DNA of 49,047 nucleotides from Protostelium mycophagum (taxonomy: Eukaryota > Evosea > Variosea > Protosteliida > Protosteliaceae), in the NCBI GenBank assembly GCA_002081555.1, contig MZNV01001580.1, positions 1-49,047 on the forward strand, in the 5' to 3' direction. The position numbers were made by a program, and so were the translations under genes. Positions 34,361-45,200 of the stretch are shown here, in pieces. Numbering within the stretch: position 1 is the first letter of the stretch; every line of letters starts with the position of its first letter. The notes below the pieces were generated by a model. That model was given only the letters and a program-made list of their open reading frames with translations, had not been told where the DNA came from and did no database searches.

Positions 34361-34576
34361 CTACTCGCGTGAGATCGTGTCATCATGTAAGTTGATTACC
34401 TCTAATGGAGAGGCGGCCATTCGTAATCTCTCTACGGCTTGGCGAGCTCTCAGTATTCTCAACATCTTCTGATCCAAAATGACCTCTGGCATGATTTGAT
34501 CGTGTTGCGTTTGTGGGAAATATGTACACCCAGTATTTTTTTCATCTCGCAACTGTCGGTCCCGCAGTGTCACCAA
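34361..34576 (-). CDS. Possible small protein or exon
   Basis: This open frame reads VTLRDRQLRDEKNTGC near its start and ends RMAASPLEVINLHDDTISRE, with a helical, charged middle (DQKMLRILRARQAVERLR). A plausible splice acceptor (CCTCTATAG) lies just upstream on the minus strand near 34590, so it may be the last exon of a short gene divergent from the FBF1-like gene. The family is not recognised and the length is close to what chance allows. Confidence 0.3.
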   Translation of the reverse strand: MVTLRDRQLRDEKNTGCTYFPQTQHDQIMPEVILDQKMLRILRARQAVERLRMAASPLEVINLHDDTISRE

Positions 34577-34772
34577 TTTCGTCTGCTATAGAGGCATTCC
34601 TACTGCAAATCCACATTTTGGAATTTTGGATTGGACTTGATGAGAACAAAGAGCTTAGTTTTCGATGAAAACTCGGATCTGCACCCTTTTGAATTAATTT
34701 TGAAGTTCCCGCCAAAAAACGTTAGAAGTTCAAATATTTGAGCTGGGATAACGGCCCGCATTCTGTAAGATC

Positions 34773-37700
34773 ATGCCTCCGAAAGGCAGCGGCCTTCCCG
34801 ATTTCGAAGTTGATTGGCCTTCAGATGACGAAGAAGGCAGTGATGAAGAAGATGAGCCACAATCTAAAGCCCCATCAAAACCAGCCGCTCCGGCAGCTAC
34901 TCCAGCAGCTCAGAGAGTGGGAGGAGGTTTTCCTGGCTTCTCATTTCTAGCAAAAACACCAGCTAAGGCTGCATCGCCGCCAGTTCCAATGTCATCACAA
35001 GCATCGCCACCAACTCCTGCTGTTGCCAGCGAGAGTACGTCAATTCAACAATCTTCTTCAAAAATGATTGTGTTCCATCTTGAGAAACATATGGAAGTTG
35101 ATTTTGTGATCGAATCTAGGCTCAAGTGCTGAGCCCAAGCCAACACCAACACCAGGACCAAAGGCGTCAAGACCACCAACAAAAAGTTCTGGATTCACTT
35201 TTGGAGCCAAAGCGACCTCAGAACCCGCCCCAAAAGCAGCAGCTGCCCCAAAGAAGGCCGTAATGCTCGGGTGAAATTCAAAACATTCTTCTGTTCAACT
35301 TCAGAAATTGATTTGCAAATGAATTTTATTTAATAATGTAATTAGACTTGCTAAAAAGCGTGGTGATTACCGTACAAAACCGCTGCATGAACAGGATTAA
35401 TATATAGAGGCTAAATATTGACTCTAACAGCGCGAGTTTTTTGGATGACGATAAACCAAATCGAGTTGCAGATGACCCACCGCCTGCAGCGGCAAAACCT
35501 GCTGCAGGAGGCTTTCCCGGCTTCAAAGCACCTCCTGCCAAAAAGCCACCTGCGAAGGAAGAAGGTAAATTCCATATTGTACAAAAGCAAAAATTGTTTT
35601 ACATATTTTGATTCATTTTAATCTAAGTGTTATCATCATTGAAAAATAACTTGTCATTTCATGGTGATTTTTGTGCTAAAAAAGATATTTTTAACTCATC
35701 CTCTTATTACCCGGGGGACACGGATTTGTACAAAGTTCAAAATTAATTTTGAAAGCGATTATTTTTTTATAATCCCGGTAAGCGACGTGACCACCTGCTT
35801 CAAATTATAATTTTGAAATTGGTACAAATCCGTGTCCGCGGGGTAATATTCCAAGTCCAAGGCTTTGCAATATAAAGATATACCGGAAAATTCCAGCATT
35901 TTGAAGATACAAAATTGTTGCCAGAGCACAATATGGAGTCAAAAGATCCACCAAAAGCACCGCAAAAAACATGTTTTTTTGTGCATTGCAAAATTCTGAA
36001 ATGATCAGATGATGACATGTTCCCTGAGGATGATGGCGGTCTACCAGATAACAGCTCTGCCCCTATCGCAGAAAAACCAATAGAAACAGCAGCTGGAAGG
36101 AGAAGGCCCGGAGGAATTTTTGGCACAAGCGATCCAGCTCCTGCTGAAGAGGTCGTTGAAACTTGAGATTAACACCGACCTAATGAGTCGCAGCCAAAAC
36201 CTGTTGTTGTCCCAGCAGAAACACCTGCGGCCCCACCAGCGAGAAGACCTATCAAAAGTAGCGGTTTTCCTGGATTTTCACCTGCACCAAGTTGGTTCGA
36301 TTATTTCTCTTCTTACTCATCATGACAGCGCCCGCTCCTGCCCCTACACCCGCATCCGCGCCAGCAGTCCAAGCGGCTGCACCAGCAGCTTCAGTAACAA
36401 CGACACCTGCGGTTGTTTCCGTACAACAGCCGGCTCCAGTAACCGTGAAAACCCCCTCGTTCACACCGGCTCCCGTCACAGCACCCCCGGCTGTACAAGC
36501 CCAAGCACCTGTGATTGTACAACAGACTGGAGTTCCTGTGGAGGAGGTGAGAGGGTGCTGTATAATCTCGTTGCTGATCGAATAGGTTAACGCTTTATTC
36601 AACAAGCTAGAAGTTGCCAAGCAACAGGAACTGAAGGCAGAAAAAGAGAAGCAGCAACTGTCTGGTGAATTATCATTAGTCAACAAAAAATATGCCCAAG
36701 AATTGCACCAAGCAAGGGCCCAAGGAGATGACAAGGTCGGTGCTACAAAATATCTCGAAATTCACTGAAACCTCAGGTACTCAGCGTCACGTCTGAAATG
36801 ACTCGTATGGCACGTGATCATGACGTAGAGATGGCCGCACAACGAGCACGTTACGAAGAGAAGATCGCGTCTATGGAATCTGTGTTTAAGGCCGAAAAGC
36901 AAGCCTGGCTTGTACAAGAGATGAACTTGAAGAAAAGATTCGAAGAGCAAGCAGAAGCACACGCAGAAGAAAAGAGGACGATGAGGAGACAGATGGAAGA
37001 GACAGCTACAAGACTTGAGCTTGAGAAGAGAGAAGAGATCAATCAGGTATAACAACTCGACTATCTACTCATCTCAAATGCTTGGTCCAACAGAATCTTC
37101 ACATAGTTTAAGATTGAATATTTCAGGCGATAAGTTTGCAGAGAGAAGCGGCTGAAGTCAGAGAACAGCAGTACAGACAATCCCAAGCGAGACAAGAAGA
37201 ATTGCACAGGCAAGAATTACAAGCTCTAGCCAGGCAAACACAGCAGACTAATGCCCTGAACGACTTGATGAATCAAGTGGAGAGTTCCACATTTACATTG
37301 AAGAGCATAAAGGACCAGGTGCCGCACAGATTCTTCACAGAAATCTGAAAAGCGCAGGTTGACATGGAAGTGTCCATGCGGCATGAAGACAGAGAGAATA
37401 GCCTGAAACATAGAGAGAAGGAAGTCCGCAGGAAGGAAGAAGATTTGGACCAGCAGAGAATTCACGTAATTTTCTGATATCTCACATACGTCATTTTGAC
37501 ATGATGGACAGATGGAGGAAGAACGTAAGAGGGTGGAGAGCCTTCTCCAACAGATGGATGCCAGATTCAAAGAGATGCAGATCGCCATACAAGATGACCG
37601 GAGGACACTTCAACAAGACCAACAGAAATTCAACGCAAAGAAGTTGGAGTGGGAAGCTGAGGTGACATTTGACGTCTCCATGACATATCTGACACATCAC

Positions 37701-39050
37701 CGCAGTCCAGAGCTCTTAAGCATCACTTGGAGAAGGAGCTGAAGAGTGTACACAACATGAGGGAAAATAAAGTGAAAGACAAAGAACAGTTTATAGCCGA
37801 GTGCATGGAAGAGAGAAGGGCTTTGACGGAAGAGAGAAGGCTCATTGAGGAATCGAGGTGATATCCATCTTCAAGTTTTAGATTTTCTTTTGTCTGCAGA
37901 GAATAAACGGCTCATTCAACTGCTTACATGTAGATTGACACGGACAGACGTCAGTTGGAAGATCACGACAGTGCCGTCCTCCGCAGAGTTGAAGAAAAAG
38001 AAATCAAAATGGACTCGGAGAGGGTCGCGTTAGGAAACGAGCTGCGCGCGGTACAAAGCGAGCGCGAGATTTTGATCAGGGAGCGAGAACAGCTGCAGAT
38101 GCAAAGTGCGCAATTACAAAGAGACGTGAACGCTTTCAACGGCGAAGCGAACTCCCTCATGCAACTCAGCTTAGAGGTCAAATCAAGATCAGAACAGGTA
38201 CATCCCGATGATGGAGACTTTCTGACATCTCCAGTTGGCTCATCTGCATGAAGAATGCATCAAGGAACGTCAAGCGGCAGAAGCCGCACGTGAAGAGACC
38301 GAGATCCTCCGCTTGAGAGCTGAAGAACTAAAGAGAAAAATGGATGAGAGAGATGAAGAGATCACTGCCGAAAGAAAAGCCGTAGAAAAGCAAAGAGTTG
38401 AGATCGCCAAAGACCGCAAGAAGCTGCAAGAAGACAAAGACGCCGCACTCAAAGTCACACAAGACGCCAGGAATTTACAAGTATGTCGAGAACAATCTAC
38501 AACGTTGTAGACTGAGATGTATAGTTGCAAATCGACCAGATCAAGCCACAAGTTTTGTTTTCAAAGTCTATGGAGCCGATGGGGAGCTTTTCTTTGAGCC
38601 CAACATTGGGCCGTTCATCAACAGCTGCGGCGATGCACAACCGCATGCTTGGACAAAGTGTCGGGACACAGCTTCACAGGTGAAAATACATAATTCTTTG
38701 GGCAAGAGAATCTCATCCAACCGAACTCGCACGGTAATTTCGTGTCAGTTACCGCGAGTCGCGGTAAGGAACCGCAGCAATCTCACAAGATGTCGTGAAC
38801 TTGACCTCGCTGAAACTGTCACCAAAATATATTTCTCTGAATGACATTGCGGCGTGAACGAAAGGCACCGCAATTCCTTACCGCGAACATGCGGTAACTG
38901 ACGTGAGATTAACGAGCGGGCTGGAGGGTTTGAGCCGGCTTGAACGTTGGTTTCTGATGTCTGTACAGGTACAGAGCAGAGAAGAACTCTTCACAACAAC
39001 ACCTGGCGGACCAACTGCAATATTTATCTCTTATAAAGCGAAGCTCTTAA
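34773..39050 (+). CDS. FBF1: FBF1-like transition-fibre coiled-coil protein
   Basis: FBF1 sits on the distal appendages (transition fibres) of the basal body and gates entry of intraflagellar transport particles. The N-terminal third is disordered and Pro/Ala-rich with repeated GGFPGF or FGA motifs (SGLPDFEVDWPSDDEEGSDE, VGGGFPGFSFLAKTPAK, SGFTFGAKA). From about 36.6 kb it becomes a long coiled coil. The segment ALNDLMNQVESSTFTLKSIK followed by MEEERKRVESLLQQMDARF parallels human SLNSIIHQMEKFSSSLHELS and RSRQQEVIGKMEARL. The C-terminus, SSQQHLADQLQYLSLIKRSS, matches the family ending FLENEQFFLETLKK. About 13 introns; one near 35.58-36.01 kb contains a MITE and the last (about 38.69-38.97 kb) contains a large inverted repeat. 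The stop TAA at 39048 is one base before another ATG. The family call is good overall, though coiled coils are easy to over-match. Confidence 0.72.
35707..35846. mobile_element. TA-flanked MITE (Tc1/mariner-like) in an FBF1 intron
   Basis: A 140-bp element is bounded by TA on both sides (35705-35706 and 35847-35848). Its ends are inverted repeats of about 49 bp starting TTACCC and sharing GGACACGGATTTGTAC, with around 80-85 percent matching positions by eye. It has no coding capacity. A TA target duplication with terminal repeats points to a Tc1/mariner-type non-autonomous element. A second partial copy lies at 41850-41912, proving that the sequence is repeated. Confidence 0.85.
38496..38511. 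repeat. Perfect 16-bp palindrome in an FBF1 intron
   Basis: TCTACAACGTTGTAGA, identical to the copy at 11664-11679 in CFAP57, lies between the donor at 38480 (CAA|GTATGT) and the acceptor at about 38524 (GATGTATAG). Confidence 0.9.
38727..38918. repeat. Large intronic inverted repeat (possible MITE)
   Basis: Left arm (about 38727-38775) and right arm (about 38866-38918) are imperfect inverted copies sharing GTCAGTTACCGC and CGCGGTAAGGAA, about 45 bp each, around a 90-bp unique centre. It occupies most of the last FBF1 intron. The RNA could fold into a long hairpin that brings the splice sites together. I could not define a target-site duplication, so its status as a transposon is only a suggestion. 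Confidence 0.65.
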
Positions 39051-39156
39051 GATGTCGTTCGTGAACTTGGTTGAACCAATCTTGACAGATGTTCTTTACA
39101 ACTGCGAAATGTCATTATTTCTCCGAGGAAGTCCGGCAACAACAACGATCACCAAC

Positions 39157-40870
39157 ATGGGAAAGAAGAAGGGAAACAGAAAAAATCAGTCTTCTGTGAA
39201 GGCGGATGACGTTCAAAATAATATAGAAGTGGCAGATGACGGAAGAGATGAACACGAAGATATAGTGGAGGTGGATGCGACCACTCTGGCAAAAGAGGTT
39301 TGTGAGATAATATTTCTGTGCAATCCGAGTGTTCTGCTAAGTAGAATGATCATCAAAAAACATAATGAAGTGATCACGGTCCATCTGTTGAATGCCGTCA
39401 CAGAATCCCGTAGCCAGCACCGAGAAACAAACTTCTGTTGTCAATTCGGCTGCTCCCAAAAATGTGAGATACTCCCGCCATTTTCACGATTTTGATTAAT
39501 CTGCCAGACCGAAAAGAAGAAAGAGTTAAACATGTCCGTGTCCGACCCTTCATTCCAAGAGAAGGTGAGGAAAGCCTTAGAGGAAGCGAAACAAGCCGGC
39601 GAAACAAATACAGAAGAGCAGAAGCAAGTGTTAGATCTTGTATCAGATGTCACCTCGGCACCCAAAGGTGAGAAGGATCATTCCTCACAATGGCCAAGGC
39701 ACACTCATTCGTTGTAGATGAGACCAAGAAATTTGACATCAAGGCTTCGATGGGCTTCAGCGGTTTTCCCGCAGAAGATGAGCCCTCAGAAGTGGCTGCC
39801 GTGGAAGAAGAGAAGAAACCTGAAGAATCTTCTGACCCGTATTCTATCTATGATACAGAGTACAACAATGTGGTCCTCACCGCAGAAGAACAAAAGGTAA
39901 TCTTTCGAAACATAATGTCTTGTGTGGCAGAGCCGCAATACAAATGAGCCGTACAATACTTTGACAATCATACTCACACATCACAGACGTGGGACGAATT
40001 CTACAATGAAGTGCAACGCGAAGTGTGTCTGTTGATCCCAAAGACAAAGAGGGACTGTCTCAAATTCCTGATGGCCAAGAAATTCAGAAAGGAAAACTCT
40101 TTGATCTGCATGTACTCTTACATGGTCAGTGAAATTTCGACGAGATTTCGATATCACGTTGTAGATCGCAAGATGACTCGTTGTAGAATACCAAACAGAT
40201 GGTTCTGCCAGGCGAAATAAAAATCTCAGAAGTCGCCGATTTCCTGGCCACAGGCGCGGTGGTAAGTTTTATTGCATTAAAAATGAGTCTAAATTTAGCA
40301 GACTTCCATCCCCGCAAACAGAGACAAGCTAGGAAGAAAGATGATCTTTGTGAATCCCGCGTGCCTCACCAGCGAAACAGATAACCCCATTGCCAGAGCT
40401 AAATCTTTCTTGTTCTTGATGGAGAAAGAAGTGATGAGGTTGATTTTCTCTTCTTTAAAAGTCTGAGAAATGTAGCGTTCAATCACAACGGAATGGATTC
40501 GTTGTAGTCTTGAATATGGCTGGTTGTAGTCCCACCGCTTTCAACAGAGCCTCACTCAAGCTTCTCATGAACATTTTCGAGGTATTTTCCCGCCAAAATA
40601 TATTTTCAAAAATTGAAATCATCACAGGAATCATTTCCAGCCCGTTTCAAGCAGATTTACCTCGTCAACACGCCTTGGTGGTTGGACATCGCTTACGCTG
40701 TTGTAAAGCTGTTTTTGAATCCAAAGTTGAGAGAGAGGATTGTCCATCTGAAGACACAAGAAGAGTTAAGAGAACACATCGAGGAGGCCGAGCTGCCGGT
40801 GTCTCTTGGAGGACAGAAAGAATTCGATGTGAAATCCTTTGTGGAACAATTGAAAGCGCTGAGCACATAA
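39157..40870 (+). CDS. Sec14-like CRAL-TRIO domain protein
   Basis: CRAL-TRIO proteins bind and exchange hydrophobic lipids such as phosphatidylinositol. The chosen start (39157) gives MGKKKGNRKNQSSVKADDVQ, an acidic, disordered N-terminus. A CRAL-TRIO N-terminal helix bundle follows (TKRDCLKFLMAKKFRKENSL), then the lipid pocket: FVVVLNMAGCSPTAFNRASL, KLLMNIFEESFPARFKQIYL, VNTPWWLDIAYAVVKLFLNP and RERIVHLKTQEELREHIEEA, ending SVEQ-type helix and TAA at 40868-40870. The YP.R...I...N.P..F...+..++.FL pattern is the hallmark of Sec14 proteins. An in-frame ATG at 39052, one base after the FBF1-like stop, is possible but would leave no room for a 5' leader. There are about eight short introns. Lipid specificity cannot be read. 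Confidence 0.85.
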
Positions 40871-41074
40871 AGACATATTTTTGGAGATGCATTTGCCCAC
40901 ATCGGCGATCGCCAATGTTGGAAATGAAAGCTGACATAAGTACAACGCGCATTGGCTTTTTCAACAGATAAAACCAGCCCTCCTCTCCCCGTACTCAGGG
41001 AAAACTGCAACTGACAGCAACTTTCGCGAGTGCATAAGTTCCAGTGGTAGGAGTGGTGTCATCTGCACCGGTGC

Positions 41075-41266
41075 ATGTCAGATTCGGTGTCCACCTCTTC
41101 CTGTCTCACTGAGGCCGAGGTTCTTGAGTCGCACTTGACTCTCAAGCCGGGCTGGGAAATTGGAGATTGTGAAAGCAATTACAGGAAATTTCATAGCTTC
41201 AGAGTGAGCAGAACATATCACAATGGCTTCACCTCAATCATCATTCCAGTGAAAGATTCATCATAA
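41075..41266 (+). CDS. Hypothetical short gene or first exon
   Basis: The frame starts MSDSVSTSSCLTEAEVLESH and contains LKPGWEIGDCESNYRKFHSF. That opening faintly resembles pterin-4a-carbinolamine dehydratase (LTEEE...GW......F.F), but the later histidine motif of that enzyme is missing, so I do not assign it. A GT donor follows TTCAGA, and a second exon may start near 41339. Treat it as a weak prediction. Confidence 0.3.
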   Translation: MSDSVSTSSCLTEAEVLESHLTLKPGWEIGDCESNYRKFHSFRVSRTYHNGFTSIIIPVKDSS

Positions 41267-41523
41267 AAAATCTAAAATATTTGTTTCATTCTCACTCACT
41301 CTGCTGGGCATGCGAAAAAAAAAATGTTAAAATTTATTCAGGTCCACAACAAGTACCGAAATCCTTACAAGTCGAATCCATCCACTGGGTTGGAGCTGGG
41401 CGAAAGTTAGCATCGTTCTCGGCTTTCTCTTCAGCTGCGATCACATCGGATGTCTACAACGCGTCAAAAAGTTTAAAATGCGAGACAAACTCTTCTCTGA
41501 AGCAACGAATGAGCAAAAGAACT

Positions 41524-41594
41524 AGCGAGAGTAGGTTTCGATCCTACGACCTTGGGGTTATGAGCCCCACACTCTTCCTCTGAGCCACCCCGCT
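41524..41594 (-). tRNA. Initiator tRNA-Met (CAU)
   Basis: The minus strand gives a 71-nt tRNA beginning AGCGGGG. The anticodon loop is CTCATAA between GGGG and CCCC stems (anticodon CAT). The T arm is TAGG-ATCGAAA-CCTA. The terminal A1-U72 pair, the run of G-C pairs in the anticodon stem, and A54/A60 in the T loop (ATCGAAA instead of TTC) are the features of eukaryotic initiator rather than elongator tRNA-Met. Confidence 0.92.
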
Positions 41595-41849
41595 GTTGTG
41601 CGTGATTGCGTTGCATTATAAAAGCAAATTTATAAGTCTGCTTGAATTTTTTTTGAATAATGCTGTTTTCAGTTGTCTCCAAATATATTTCTGTGGTCTT
41701 ATTTGGCCGGATAATATCTATGACATCTGTGGCAAAGTTGTATTTTTCACAATGAGGTCTGACGCACAGTGTGTGACGAATCGCTCTACCATTTGTTGGC
41801 AGTTATTTTGAGTATGTTGTCTCTGTTGATGTGAATTATTCAAATAATA

Positions 41850-41912
41850 TGGTTCAGTTTTCAAAATTATTTTTATTTTTGAAAATAGTACAAATCCGTG
41901 TCCGCCGGGTAA
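41850..41912. mobile_element. Partial second copy of the TA-flanked MITE
   Basis: The right-end sequence GTACAAATCCGTGTCCGCCGGGTAA matches the 35.8-kb MITE end at all but one or two positions and is again followed by TA (41913-41914). The matching left end is not visible within several hundred bases, so this looks like a truncated or internally rearranged copy. Confidence 0.75.
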
Positions 41913-42046
41913 TATGTTGATGACATGTCGACATTGTTTTTTCGGTGCCAATGTGCATTCACCGCCTCTTTTTTGTCAATATTTCCGACGATCATCTCTG
42001 GGCTGAATTGACCCAATGAGGGATTTTCAAAACACCCCGGAAGTGA

Positions 42047-42066
42047 ACTTTCTGCCGGCAGAAAGT
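42047..42066. repeat. Perfect 20-bp palindrome upstream of the HEAT-like gene
   Basis: ACTTTCTGCCGGCAGAAAGT equals its reverse complement. It lies about 200 bases before the start codon at 42265 and is followed by two copies of TTTGGTTCACA. A dimeric transcription-factor site is possible. Confidence 0.85.
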
Positions 42067-42264
42067 GGCACACGTTTTTGGTTCACAAGATTTTGGTTCA
42101 CAAAACACGAACAAAACCAAAATATTGAAGGCTTTTCGTAACATAAACCTTTGGTTTCCAAAACGGCTTGACGGTTTTATTTGATTGAATTCCGTCGGCA
42201 ACAGAAAATTCGTCTCTCATCTTGCCTCGACCACTACCCGAGACATCCAACGGAGGTCTCAACG

Positions 42265-45200
42265 ATGGTGATGGAAGTGCCTCAGCTCTTAGAGGCCCTC
42301 ATGGAAGCTGGAGGCTGCCTCACAACAGAGCTCGCAATATTGCAGGAGCTTAAGAGGAGGTTCTCCAAGGTGGATAACATCCGCCTATTTTTTGAGGGAA
42401 ACAAGTTCTTAGACGAATTTTTTTGGTTCTTATTTCAACGCCGTTTCGGATGGTCCGATCAAGTCGAAAATGCGAGGATGCCAGACAACAGGAGGAGATC
42501 TAACTCATTTGTGGATGAAGCCAAAAATAAGAGACAGATCAACGATGTAGCAGACGAGTTCTTTGAATTTCTGGCAAGCCAACCTCTTAACAATGCACTA
42601 TTGAGCGCGATCTCCCATTGCATCTTCAAATCAGCGACAAAGGCAGTGGTCAGACAGCAAACCTTGCAATTCTTTTATGCGTGGTTATTGAAACAGTTAC
42701 ATGAGGAAGACCAAAAAGATCTCCCTGGCATCCCTCTCAATCAACACTTCGAAGCTGTTCAGGTTCGCACGGTCCACTTCACCGCATGATTCAACTTTAA
42801 TCTTTCATAGAACATGATCATTGTGAGCATGACAGACGTGTGGTCTGCCATCAGAAAAAAGAGTTACAGTGGATTGGGTTCAGTGCTTCGTTTCTTCACT
42901 ATCCCACAAGTAGAATCGCTTTATAATGGATTTAGCGAGGTAAAATCACCTCAAATCAATTCGAAATAATATCTGAAGATTTGCATCATGAGCGAAAACA
43001 CTTGGCAACAAACCGAAGGTGGAATTCTGGGTGTCTTAGCTATTTTGAAAAGCTTTGATATGGAACCAAACAAAATTATCCCCGACATTCAAAGCAAAGG
43101 AGACCATTTTGCTTTCTATTTGAAGGTACAGAGTTTCAAGAATTCTCCTCAGTTTATCCAGGTGTGCGGTCAGCGGATGGATAAGTTGCCCACCTTTATC
43201 TCTTCAAGTATCAGAAAGGTTGTGTACAAACTTTTACAGAACGAACAACTCAGCATTAGAGAAATCGCTATCAAGACGTTTTGCAACTTCCTGAATCGCA
43301 GCCGTCACCAAGTGAGTTCTTCAGAGAGAGAGAAAATAACATTTCAAGGAAATTCTGGATTCGTTTCCAGACGTAATTTCACGCCTTTTATCCAAGTGTA
43401 CATTTTTGCGTGGAAATTCGATGACTCTGAATAACCTCCTTGCTATTTCTGACAATCCATGGGTGGAAGCCTATGAAGCTGGTATCTTTCATTTTCTACA
43501 AAAATATCTGATCCTTTCAGAATCCTTACTGGGCGTCAGTTCTTTTCTGACGAAGAATGTCACATTCTTCGCCCTGCCAGATTGGCAGATTTATATTTTC
43601 ACATATTTGCTATATTTGTCTCACCCAGCAAGTACCGTAAGACAGGTTAGTCATCAGAAAATTTGTTTGACATGCTGACGTCATCAGGTCTGCAGTGGAG
43701 TGTTTCGATCACTCATGGTCAAACACCCTGACTCCATCGTGTCCAAGATGTTATTACATTGCATAATCAGTGAAACTCCATCTGAATCAGTGGGGTCAAT
43801 GCTCAGCGGGAAAATCAGCCGTTCAAATTTCCTTTCCGTCACAGAGGTGAACTTACTGTCTTTCCATTTTTAAAAAGATATGAGCTGTGCAAACCACAAA
43901 CTTGGGACTGTTTAAAATCTCTGACTTGGATTAGAGCGTGGAAGCACCGCCCTTCCTGCATAAATCCATACTCATGCTAGTGGAAAAAACTCGTTCGTGG
44001 GAATGGCGAGAAGGTCGCATGCTGGCCATCGAACTCCTCTGTAAATTCCTTCTAAATAATCACGTCCTGTACACTTTCCCCTTCACCACCAACTACCGAA
44101 CACCTTTGGGAAGAGGTACGACCCCCCCAGCATTGAGTCACAGTCAAAACTACATGGAGAGCGCGGAGACGAGCAATGGAAAATTGCGAAGGAGCACTTC
44201 TGAGCATTTTCTCAAAGGCGCGAATTACTACAACTCAGCGATTCCAATAGCAAAGCCAGTACCAATACAGGGTAAACATTTATGTAATTTTAAAGAGTCT
44301 TTCAAGTTTATCATTCATGCTATTCTTGTTGAGATATTGAAAAAAACAGGTGAAATCGATGCGTATCGGCTGACTAGGCTGGAGCGACCATCTACATCTC
44401 CTAAATCGCCGTCAATGATGAAAAGGGGCAACATCGACAATCAGACACTACCAGCTTCCCCCTCGAGGAGCATCTTGACAGGCTCTCTGTTGGAACAGAT
44501 GCACGCTTTGGACACCAACAGCGGCCAGAGGGTGAAAAGCGATCTTTCCGTCTCAACGATCTCTCAATTGAAGGTGGCGATGTTTAAAAATCACAAAATG
44601 AATCTGAAGAAAACAGCTCTTACCTGCATACCAAATTTTCCAGACGATATTTTTGCAAGTTGTGGATGGCCTGAAGGAAGGCTCTCAATGGGAATTGAAC
44701 AGGTGAAAAAAATCCTTCAAATCTTGTTGACCAAAATAGAATGTCAAATCAAGTGCTCCCGTCGTTGACGCAAGTCATATTTTTTCTGGATGCCAGCATC
44801 CTCGAGAAGGTGATTTCCCTTGTCACCACAGTTCTGATCCGAATGTAGATGTGGGACGATTTCCTTGTGCAGACTGTATATGTCGACTCAGATCCTGAAA
44901 TCGAGGCCTTCCACCTTGCCGCTTGCATCTCGCTGAATCACGCAATACGAAAAGTGTTTTATCTGGAAGAGAAGTTTATAATGAGATTGGGCGCAGAACA
45001 GTCATGGTCAAATCCTGCTGATCACGCAAAGATCGCCATGTTGTTGGAATACACCAAAGGATTACTACCACCATTGCTGCCCAGGATTCTTACAATTTCG
45101 CAATCAAATTGCTCCCTGAGGTTGAAAACGGTTGCCACAGAGGTGTCATTCGGATCTGTCATTTCGAAATTGACACATGTCAGGTTTTGATGTTGTGCCA

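Larger units (their letters stand above)
41595..42264. other. Intergenic region with repeat remnants
   Basis: No gene is supported in these 670 bases between the tRNA and the large helical-repeat gene. The stretch holds a partial MITE end (41850-41912), a perfect 20-bp palindrome (42047-42066) and a short tandem of TTTGGTTCACA (about 42077-42104). The promoter of the downstream gene should lie here. Confidence 0.4.

Noticed and set aside
36252-36734. 160-codon minus-strand ORF
   Set aside because: It is a shadow of the Pro/Ala-rich FBF1-like exon; its low-complexity Gly/Ala/Thr composition results from that.
41075-41470. Pterin-4a-carbinolamine dehydratase
   Set aside because: Only the first 40 residues are faintly similar, and the conserved histidine motif is absent in any splice I could build.
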